From positions 44,578-108,577 of the IMG/VR virus record IMGVR_UViG_3300037486_000582: a stretch of DNA of 64,000 nt; one strand, written 5' to 3'. Each line of letters starts with the position of its first letter. The stretch's first letter is position 1. Below the pieces are notes generated by a model that saw only the letters and a list, made by a program, of their open reading frames with translations, had not been told where the DNA came from and made no database searches. This DNA comes from a virus. Below, piece by piece: positions 58,131-64,000 of the stretch. Made by a program: the position numbers and the translations under genes.

Positions 58131-59533
58131 AGGGGTAACTGGGCCAGCGCGTGATCGCTCACGTCGAAGCCCTCCCGTTCGTAAGCCCGGCGCCGCGTCT
58201 TGGAGTGGCGCTCGAGCACAGGGGTGCCCACGTCGTTGATGTCCCACACGTCGAACCCGTCCTTCCCGTCGGGTCGGCGCATTCCACGACCGATTCTCTG
58301 GAGAGCAGCGATTGTGCTCTTGCCGCCCGCGCCGACGATGACGCTTGCGAGCGCCGGGATGTCGATGCCCTCCTGCCAGACGACCGAACAAATGACCACG
58401 TCCAGGTCGCCCCGTTCCAGGGACCGAATGGCGTTGCTCCGCGTCGCCTGCTGAGAGTTCCCCCACACGAACGCAACCCGAAGGCCTGCCTTCTCCATCA
58501 GCGTCCGGAGCGCCATTCCGTGCGCGGTCAGCTTGACGAAGACCAACGCGGGCTTCCGCGCGAACTTCGCGATGGCGACGAGTGCGTCGTTCCGTTCCTT
58601 CGACCGGACGACCGCCTCGCCGTAGACCCCGCGGTACGTTGGCCGGATGACGTACTGCTCGACTGGGACCATGCGCACCGTGGGAGCAGCCAGGACGCCA
58701 GCCTCGATGAGCGCCTCAGCACGGAGGCGGTAGACGACAGGACCGAGAGCGCCGACCGCCATCAGCGACCGCCTGTCCTCTCGGTCCAGCGGGGTGCCCG
58801 AGAGGCCGATCCTGTGCCGGGCGTGCACGAACTCCATGGCCACTCCGTAGAAGGTCCGCGCCGGAAGCGTGTGGGCCTCGTCCACGATGAGCCCGCGGGT
58901 TCCGGCGACCAGTGCCCGCCCTTCCGGCGCGGCGAGCTTGGCGTAGATGGTCTGGAACGTCCCGACGGTGAAGTCCCCAAGGTCGTGATGCCCGTCCCCG
59001 AACCGCGCGGCCGGGGCAAGGGCGAGCCCGTGCTCGGCCGTCCGCTTGTCGTACCGCTCGGCGACCTCGTACATGATGCTGGAGCGGTGAACCACGAACA
59101 GCCACTTCCCGGGCAACGCCCGGGTCAACCCGATTGCGACCTCCGTCTTTCCGCCTCCCGTTGCCAGCCAAAGCAACCCGCGCTCGCCCTTGATGGCCGC
59201 CTCCAGTGCGTCGCGCTGGTAGGGTCGCAGCCAAGCGAGGTCTGCGGCGGGGTCGCGCTGCAGCCCCGGCTGGCGGGCGTCCCGCCATTCCACGCTGAAC
59301 CCCTGCTCCTTCGCCCGGTCGTGTACCAAGCGGAGCAGCCCGCTCGGAAACGTGTCCGAGAGCGGATCGTATAGCCGGATGCGCGGAGGCTTGACCCGCT
59401 TCGCGCGCCCGCCCCGTTGCTGCCGGAAGGCGTTGCTCTCGTCCACGAAGGTCAGGTAGCCGATGAGCCACCTGGTCTCGTCGTCCGAAGCCGCAACCAC
59501 CCGCGTCGCGCAGTTGCCGATCTCGAGCTTCAT
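58106..59533 (-). CDS. Superfamily II helicase (UvsW/type III restriction-like)
   Basis: 475 residues. Motif I LWLATGGGKTEVAIGL, motif II IVDEAHTLP, motif III GLSGTPLDR, and IGRGMRRPDGKD (motif VI). RPYQRDALEAAIKGERG is the Q-tip. Similar in layout to T4 UvsW, which remodels stalled forks and recombination intermediates. The N-terminal about 70 residues may be a DNA-contacting beta domain. ATGA-type coupling with the HTH gene upstream. Confidence 0.9.
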   Translation of the reverse strand: MKLEIGNCATRVVAASDDETRWLIGYLTFVDESNAFRQQRGGRAKRVKPPRIRLYDPLSDTFPSGLLRLVHDRAKEQGFSVEWRDARQPGLQRDPAADLAWLRPYQRDALEAAIKGERGLLWLATGGGKTEVAIGLTRALPGKWLFVVHRSSIMYEVAERYDKRTAEHGLALAPAARFGDGHHDLGDFTVGTFQTIYAKLAAPEGRALVAGTRGLIVDEAHTLPARTFYGVAMEFVHARHRIGLSGTPLDREDRRSLMAVGALGPVVYRLRAEALIEAGVLAAPTVRMVPVEQYVIRPTYRGVYGEAVVRSKERNDALVAIAKFARKPALVFVKLTAHGMALRTLMEKAGLRVAFVWGNSQQATRSNAIRSLERGDLDVVICSVVWQEGIDIPALASVIVGAGGKSTIAALQRIGRGMRRPDGKDGFDVWDINDVGTPVLERHSKTRRRAYEREGFDVSDHALAQLPLCDLAKAS

Positions 59534-59760
59534 GCGGCCGCCTCGGACAAGATCATCGAGCGTACCGGCTCTGGGTAGTAGGCGCCGAGCTGGGCTGCAT
59601 GTACGAAGCGGAACCGCCCAATGCGGAGCCCTCCCACGGTGCCGCTGTCGATCAGTCTGTAGATCGTCGTCGCGTGGACGCCGGCCCGGCGAGCAGCCTC
59701 GTGGACGGTCATGTACCCGGCCCGCCGCATCTTATCCACCAACTTCCCTGGTCCTCCCAT
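59530..59760 (-). CDS. Helix-turn-helix (excisionase/MerR-like) protein (76 aa)
   Basis: YMTVHEAARRAGVHATTIYR followed by LIDSGTVGGLRIGRFRFVHA is the helix-turn-helix-wing of the DNA-binding excisionase type. GAGAGGTGA precedes ATG 59760. As MerR-type factors often bind a palindrome between -35 and -10, it is one candidate for the factor acting on promoter cassettes A-D; there is no direct evidence. Confidence 0.8.
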   Translation of the reverse strand: MGGPGKLVDKMRRAGYMTVHEAARRAGVHATTIYRLIDSGTVGGLRIGRFRFVHAAQLGAYYPEPVRSMILSEAAA

Positions 59761-59794
59761 GACTTCACCTCTCGCGGTCCGCTCCCGCGGCCGC

Positions 59795-60445
59795 CTACAC
59801 GGTGTCCGTGTAGTCCTCGCACCGAAGTTGCTCGCGGAGCGCCCGCTCCTCCTGACTCTTCGACTGCCACATCGGCGGGGTCACGAGGACGTGCCCCCAT
59901 GCGCCGGCGACCTCGTCCATCATGCGTGACCAGGGGTAGTGCGGCGCGCGGAGCCGCGCCTTCCGAATGTTCGCGATCGGGAGCTCAAGCCACGCCGTGC
60001 CGCGCTCCGCTATGAACGCGCGGGCCAGCCTGAAACGCTGGTCCTGCAACACCCGCAAGAGCAGCACGCGCCTCGGTCGCTGCATATACTGCGTCGCGCC
60101 GACAACCTTCGCGAACCACTTTGGCACGTACGGCCGGGACTCGGCCTTGGCGAGTTTGTAGCTTCCGTACGAGTACGCGAACCCGCCGATGTCTTGGACG
60201 ACGCGAACGCCTGCGTCCGCGGCAATGCCAAGCACCCCGGAATGGACGACCGTCATTCCCCGCCCCGCCCACCGGCGCTGCGCCTCAGCGACACGACACC
60301 AGTCGCTTTCGTGGTGCCCCATGCCGGCCACGTAGTTCTGCCCGCAGCGGTGGCACACAACGATGACCCGCGTCCGTCTGGGCTGAAGCCGCGCCTCCGC
60401 CTCGATGATCCTGGCCTCGTTGTCCGTCTCCGGATGGGCATACAT
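59795..60445 (-). CDS. Hypothetical protein with RIIEAEARL motif and zinc pair (216 aa)
   Basis: RIIEAEARLQPRRTRVIVVC (RLG-motif-like) at the N-terminus leads into CHRCGQNYVAGMGHHESDWC, a zinc-binding C2H2C-like site; further on RRVLLLRVLQDQRFRLARAF and a helical end. The CHRCG...HH..W segment hints at a nucleic-acid contact. Lies between the sigma-like factor and the HTH gene. Confidence 0.66.
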   Translation of the reverse strand: MYAHPETDNEARIIEAEARLQPRRTRVIVVCHRCGQNYVAGMGHHESDWCRVAEAQRRWAGRGMTVVHSGVLGIAADAGVRVVQDIGGFAYSYGSYKLAKAESRPYVPKWFAKVVGATQYMQRPRRVLLLRVLQDQRFRLARAFIAERGTAWLELPIANIRKARLRAPHYPWSRMMDEVAGAWGHVLVTPPMWQSKSQEERALREQLRCEDYTDTV

Positions 60446-60456
60446 GCCGCTCTCCT

Positions 60457-60987
60457 TCAGCGGAGCGCCAACGCCACCTCGCGCAGCGTCTCGTCTTCAC
60501 GGACTGCGGCGCACGTCGCCCTCGCGACGGCGCGAATGTCCTCGACGCGCACGCCCAGCCGCTTTGCCACAGCCGTCGCCGGCTCGTCGCCGAGCAGGTA
60601 GGTCAGGGCGAGTGCCCCATCCGGCCGTGCCTCGATGGCTTCCCGCAGCCGGCGGAAGGCGCGTGCCCGGTCCAGCAATCGGTCTGCCGACTCGGCCTCG
60701 CTGTGGAACTCCTCGAGCGGCACTGACCGCGTGTCGCAGAGCAGCGCGCCCAGCTTCCTGGTCCCGGCGTGGACCGGGCTCCACTGGTACACGACTTCGC
60801 GCCAGAGCGCGGTGTTGACCGCCCGCCAGACGTACGACGTGAGCAGCGCCCCGCCGTCCGCCTTCCAGGTGCGCTGGGCGCACGCAGCAGCTTCCCATGC
60901 CGTCTGGCCAAGGTCGTCGCGATCCGCGTGCGGATACCGTATCGCATACCGCTTGACCAGGGATTCAACGACCTTCTCGATTTCCAT
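60457..60987 (-). CDS. Sigma-70-like RNA polymerase factor
   Basis: 176 residues. DRDDLGQTAWEAAACAQRTW and ALLTSYVWRAVNTALWREVV look like region 2 (D-x2-DL-x-Q-x-(A/G)...F/Y-x2-R/W). The C-terminal DGALALTYLLGDEPATAVAK and RLGVRVEDIRAVARA resemble region 4 helix-turn-helix. The middle is short. A phage-encoded sigma factor could read the shared promoters of this genome, such as cassettes A-D. GGAGGCGACG before ATG 60987. Confidence 0.72.
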   Translation of the reverse strand: MEIEKVVESLVKRYAIRYPHADRDDLGQTAWEAAACAQRTWKADGGALLTSYVWRAVNTALWREVVYQWSPVHAGTRKLGALLCDTRSVPLEEFHSEAESADRLLDRARAFRRLREAIEARPDGALALTYLLGDEPATAVAKRLGVRVEDIRAVARATCAAVREDETLREVALALR

Positions 60988-61399
60988 CGTCGCCTCCAGC
61001 CGCCCGCGGAGGAACCCGCGGGACCCGTCTTACAAGGCAACCGAAGCTCCGCACGGTCGACTCCAACTCGCGGAGCCCCGGTTCGTCGTAGGCGTCCCAC
61101 TCCGAGTTCCATAGGGGCACGCCCGATTCCTCGACCAGCATCCGCACAGGGTAGAACAGCACGGCGCTGCCGGAGAGCCGCGCCATGGCCACGTCCAGGA
61201 TGACGATCCGTCGCCGCGTCGGCTGGAGCGGTGCCTCCCGTGGCCCACCGAGCCGCCGGGAGGCCTCCTCGACTTGGACATTCCGAGCGTGCGCGGGCGG
61301 TAGGTGGAAGGTCAGCCAGGCCACGGCTTCCGCGTAGGCGCGCGGAAGCCGTGGCTTGACGGATGTCGGCGGCACCCTCGGCTGCCCGACCGTCTTCAT
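60965..61399 (-). CDS. Hypothetical protein with LDVAMARLS segment (144 aa)
   Basis: Basic head, helix AYAEAVAWLTFHLPPAHARN, EEASRRLGG, then RRRIVILDVAMARLSGSAVL, FYPVRMLVEESGVPLWNSEW and a basic tail. The A-x2-R-L-S spacing fits the RLG motif, though the context is weaker. Overlaps the sigma-like gene by 23 bases. Confidence 0.62.
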   Translation of the reverse strand: MKTVGQPRVPPTSVKPRLPRAYAEAVAWLTFHLPPAHARNVQVEEASRRLGGPREAPLQPTRRRIVILDVAMARLSGSAVLFYPVRMLVEESGVPLWNSEWDAYDEPGLRELESTVRSFGCLVRRVPRVPPRAAGGDDGNREGR

Positions 61400-61400
61400 C

Positions 61401-62597
61401 TCAGACCGTCTCTCCGGGCTGGATGTCCGCCGCGTTCAGGAACGGCAGCAGGTTGACGAGCGCGTGTTGCTTCGCGGAGCAGCCGGTGGCCAGCCGCGTC
61501 GAGATGGCGGCCCGCGCCGCGGTCACGACCAGGTCGTACACCGACGCGTCTGTGACGATCCGGTCGATGATGCCCCACAGCGCCTCCACACGCGCTTCCC
61601 GCCGTTCGCAGCGGTCACTCCGCACGAGCGCCGCGCAGGCGGCCATCACGGCGTCCGTCCTGTCCAGGCGGTGCGGTTCGTGCGTCCAGGCGATGCGTCC
61701 GTCGAGCAGCATCTCCGGGTCCGGAAGGGCAACGTCGACGATGAAGGTCACGAGCTGGGCACAGGCACCCGCCCCAACGAACGCGGTTATCAGGTCGTCG
61801 CGCACGGCCTCGTCGGCGCGATGGACGAAGCACCCGGCGAGCGCCCTGGTCGCCATCTCCCAGGTGCGGGGCGACGGCCACGCCCGACCGCGCGCCTCGC
61901 TCCCCGCCTCGGGCTGGTCGTGGAGGTGTTGCTCGAACGACTTGATGAAGGCGCCGACGATGCCCTTGGCCTTCGCAAAGGCGGCGGGCCAAGCGTTCAG
62001 CACCCGGGCTTCCTCGACCGTGGGGTCGAGGACGTCGTCGTCTTCATGCTCTGAGGTGCCGTTGACGCCGATGAGCCAGTCGCACCACTCGCGGGCGTCG
62101 GGCTTGTCGAAGTCGAGGTGACCGAAGCGGTTCGCGAGCGGCCCGCCCAGGTCATACCCGCCCACCGCGTCCATGACGCTGTTCGCGGCCGCGGTGAAGC
62201 GGATCATCTTGCTCAGCTCGTGGTCGCCCAGGAAGCCGTCCAGCACCATCCTGAGCAACGCCTTCTGGGTCTGCGGCTCGACCGTGGTCAGCTCGTCGGT
62301 GAGCACCACGCCCCGGCCGCCGCCTTCGACCTCGACGTCCGCGGCCCACGCGGGCGGCGCGAACTCCATGTACGTCGACTTCCCCTTCAGCACGGGGATC
62401 GGGAAGCCGCCGAAGTCCTCGGGCCGTCGGATGGACCCGAGCATGGTATTGCAGACCAGCCCGCACCGACGGGCGGCTTCCTCGATGCGGCGCGTCTTGC
62501 CCACGCCAGGCGGTCCCCAGAACAGCAGCGGCAAGCCCCACCGCCCGTTCAGCCCCGGGGTGAACCACGCGACCTTCAGTACGGCATTGATGTCCAT
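61401..62597 (-). CDS. MoxR-type AAA ATPase
   Basis: 398 residues. Walker A FWGPPGVGKTRRI at 26-38, RPEDFGGFPIP, Walker B VVLTDELTTV with the following QTQKALLRMVLDG (as in MoxR: DE-x-(N/T)...Q..LL..M), sensor 1 RFTAAANSV. MoxR ATPases work with VWA proteins; here one lies just upstream. Could drive remodelling or assembly of a metal site or complex. GGAGG before ATG 62597. Confidence 0.88.
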   Translation of the reverse strand: MDINAVLKVAWFTPGLNGRWGLPLLFWGPPGVGKTRRIEEAARRCGLVCNTMLGSIRRPEDFGGFPIPVLKGKSTYMEFAPPAWAADVEVEGGGRGVVLTDELTTVEPQTQKALLRMVLDGFLGDHELSKMIRFTAAANSVMDAVGGYDLGGPLANRFGHLDFDKPDAREWCDWLIGVNGTSEHEDDDVLDPTVEEARVLNAWPAAFAKAKGIVGAFIKSFEQHLHDQPEAGSEARGRAWPSPRTWEMATRALAGCFVHRADEAVRDDLITAFVGAGACAQLVTFIVDVALPDPEMLLDGRIAWTHEPHRLDRTDAVMAACAALVRSDRCERREARVEALWGIIDRIVTDASVYDLVVTAARAAISTRLATGCSAKQHALVNLLPFLNAADIQPGETV

Positions 62598-62734
62598 GAC
62601 CAGCCTCCTTCGCTTCTTTCCCCGCGGCCCGTCATCCGCGGTACTCGACCAGACCTCAGCTTACCCCTGCGTTGCATTCGTAGCAAGCGAAACATTGGCG
62701 GCGGAGTGATCCCTCCTGTTGCTCCACCGTGTGC
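62598..62734. promoter_or_regulatory. Intergenic gap between the MoxR and VWA genes
   Basis: 137 bases, the longest gap in the right-hand operon. It is slightly richer in A/T (around TTGCATTCGTAGC and GCGAAACATTGG) than its surroundings and may hold a promoter for the MoxR-sigma-helicase block, but no clear -35/-10 pair or cassette is visible. Confidence 0.4.
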
Positions 62735-64000
62735 TCACGCGCTAGCCCCTTCCACGTCGTCGGATTTGATCTCCACGAACTCGCCCCACGGCTGCGTTCC
62801 TGTCGGGAACCACGGCTTCTGCGCCCCGCGGCCGACGAGCAGCCACACGGTCTTGACCCCGGCGGGCGGGCGAGCGGGAGCCGGCCCCTGCCCGTCCGTC
62901 GCGAAGACCACGACCTCCGGCCGCGGCCGGAGCTTCTCGACCGCCTCGAACACGGGGCGGAAGTCCGTTCCGCCACCGCCGACCAGGGCGGCCAGCACCT
63001 CTCGGCGCGTCCTGACCTCGCGGAGTGCTCCAACCGTGGCGTCGCAGGCGATGAAGGTTGCCGACGCGCCGATTGCCTTCAGGATGCCGTCCGCCTCGCA
63101 GACTGCGTCGGCAAGCTCGCGCGGCGACATGGAGCCGCTCGTGTCCACGGCAATCGCCACGCGCGGAACGGGCTGGACCATGTCCGGGAGGATTGGCCGG
63201 CCCGGTCCGAACCCGTAGACGGCTTGGCGACGGCACGGTCGGCTGTACGTGTACGTCGTCGCCCCGGCGCGGTACTTCACGGCGGTTCGGCAGACCTCGC
63301 CGAGCTTGGTGCGCCAGTCGACCTTCGGCGGCTTCAGGAACTCCTCGGCCCAGCGCACGAGCCCGCCCGGAACGTCACCCCGCCCCTTTGCGGCCGCGGC
63401 ACGCACCGCTTCCGCGACCTGACGCTGGATGGCTCGCTGCTCGGCCGGGGTGCGGCCGACCTTGTCGGTCTGCGGCGCGTACGTCTTCTCGATGGGGAGC
63501 GGCCGGCCGCCGCCCGACCCGTCCCAGCCACCGCCGGCCACGGGCTTCTGCGGTGCGTTCTTTCCACACGCCGGGCAGTTGCCGTTGCTTCGGCTACCGC
63601 TGGCCTCTGGGCCGCCGCCAGCGTCGTCCTTCCCGGGTTGCCCGCCCTCGCCCTTCCCCGTTCCAGACTTCCCGCTGCGCGCTGCCTGGCCCTTCGCCTT
63701 GCCCTTCCCAGCACCCTCGCCCTCGCCCTCGCCCTCGGCGTCTTGGTCCTGCTCGCCCGGGTCGCCCTCCTCCGTGCCCTTGCCATTCTGCTCGCCGGCG
63801 GCGTCGCCCTTGCCCTGCTTCCCCTTGCCCTCACGGCCGCACTGCTGACAGCTCTGCTGCTCCTTGAGGAGCGCCCGGAAGTACGCCTCCGCGGTCCAGC
63901 CACGTTCCAGGCCGAACTTCTCGGCAAGGATTCCACCATCGTCTGGCAACGCGACGCCGGCCGCGACGAGGTCGTCGTTGATCTCCATGTCCGTCGCGAT
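62735..64000 (-). CDS. VWA-domain / DUF2201-like putative metallopeptidase (5' end beyond window)
   Basis: At least 421 residues, open to the right edge; the first in-window ATG (63988) is probably internal because upstream codons continue the fold (ATDMEINDDL, the helix that follows the HExxH in DUF2201 proteins). A zinc pair (CQQCGR; CPACGK) and a long Glu/Gly/Lys low-complexity linker follow. The VWA domain has the MIDAS motif AVDTSGSMS, ATFIACDA and FATDGQG. DUF2201/VWA proteins pair with MoxR ATPases, as seen here. Role in the phage unknown. Confidence 0.85.
   Translation of the reverse strand: MATDMEINDDLVAAGVALPDDGGILAEKFGLERGWTAEAYFRALLKEQQSCQQCGREGKGKQGKGDAAGEQNGKGTEEGDPGEQDQDAEGEGEGEGAGKGKAKGQAARSGKSGTGKGEGGQPGKDDAGGGPEASGSRSNGNCPACGKNAPQKPVAGGGWDGSGGGRPLPIEKTYAPQTDKVGRTPAEQRAIQRQVAEAVRAAAAKGRGDVPGGLVRWAEEFLKPPKVDWRTKLGEVCRTAVKYRAGATTYTYSRPCRRQAVYGFGPGRPILPDMVQPVPRVAIAVDTSGSMSPRELADAVCEADGILKAIGASATFIACDATVGALREVRTRREVLAALVGGGGTDFRPVFEAVEKLRPRPEVVVFATDGQGPAPARPPAGVKTVWLLVGRGAQKPWFPTGTQPWGEFVEIKSDDVEGASA

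Overview
The window reads as an internal stretch of a large, GC-rich tailed double-stranded DNA phage (Caudoviricetes) or a prophage of one. It holds a large terminase, a portal protein, a MuF-type minor head protein and a nearly complete phage replication and recombination set. I see no ribosomal RNA, tRNA, integrase or host housekeeping gene. Base composition is about two thirds G+C by eye, with strong AGGAGG-type ribosome binding sites and many GTG starts, so the host is probably a high-GC bacterium (actinobacterium or GC-rich proteobacterium). The sequence alone does not fix the host. Both edges cut genes.

Almost everything lies on the minus strand, so the gene order runs from right to left. 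Region 1 (64.0-45.9 kb) is replication and recombination: a VWA/metallopeptidase-like protein with a MoxR-type AAA ATPase, a sigma-70-like factor, a small helix-turn-helix protein, a superfamily II helicase, a DnaB-type helicase, a Toprim primase, a DNA polymerase A fused to an Fe-S-type uracil-DNA glycosylase domain, a gp32-like ssDNA-binding protein, RecA and an SbcC/SbcD (gp46/gp47-like) pair. Region 2 (45.9-28 kb) is an accessory island of small, tightly overlapping genes. At least sixteen of them share a short motif, LP-x4-A-x2-R-L-G. The island also holds a Dam-type methyltransferase, a DUF3850 protein, a probable DNA-binding/terminase-small-like protein and a plus-strand B12-type radical SAM gene flanked by two related repeat arrays. 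Region 3 (28-22 kb) holds a DUF4417 protein, five consecutive genes whose proteins all begin MGGRGGGGGG, a SPASM radical SAM enzyme and a membrane-anchored matrixin-like protease. Region 4 (22-11 kb) is a set of small operons, four of them driven by copies of the same ~140 bp promoter cassette, plus a ParB-like / radical SAM / glycosyltransferase trio. Region 5 (10.9-1 kb) is the DNA packaging and head operon, ending in a giant fusion protein (over 1,519 aa) that combines His-x-His repeats, ASCH-like repeats, a nucleotidyltransferase, a LigD-type phosphoesterase-like segment and an ATP-dependent DNA ligase domain.

Two signal systems seem to organise expression. The first is four near-identical promoter cassettes (A-D), each with a -35/-10 pair at 17 bp spacing, a palindrome filling the spacer, and two TCGTCC boxes 64-66 bp apart upstream. 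The second is a 17-copy junction motif, GCKCAATRACC, 6-23 nt before start codons of genes that are not translationally coupled to their upstream neighbour. In ten cases this motif also supplies the Gln-stop end of the upstream gene. Most other junctions use ATGA, GTGA or TGATG stop/start overlaps. The strongest candidates for undescribed biology are the five MGGRG genes, the RLG-motif island, the junction motif, the promoter cassettes and the giant ligase fusion.
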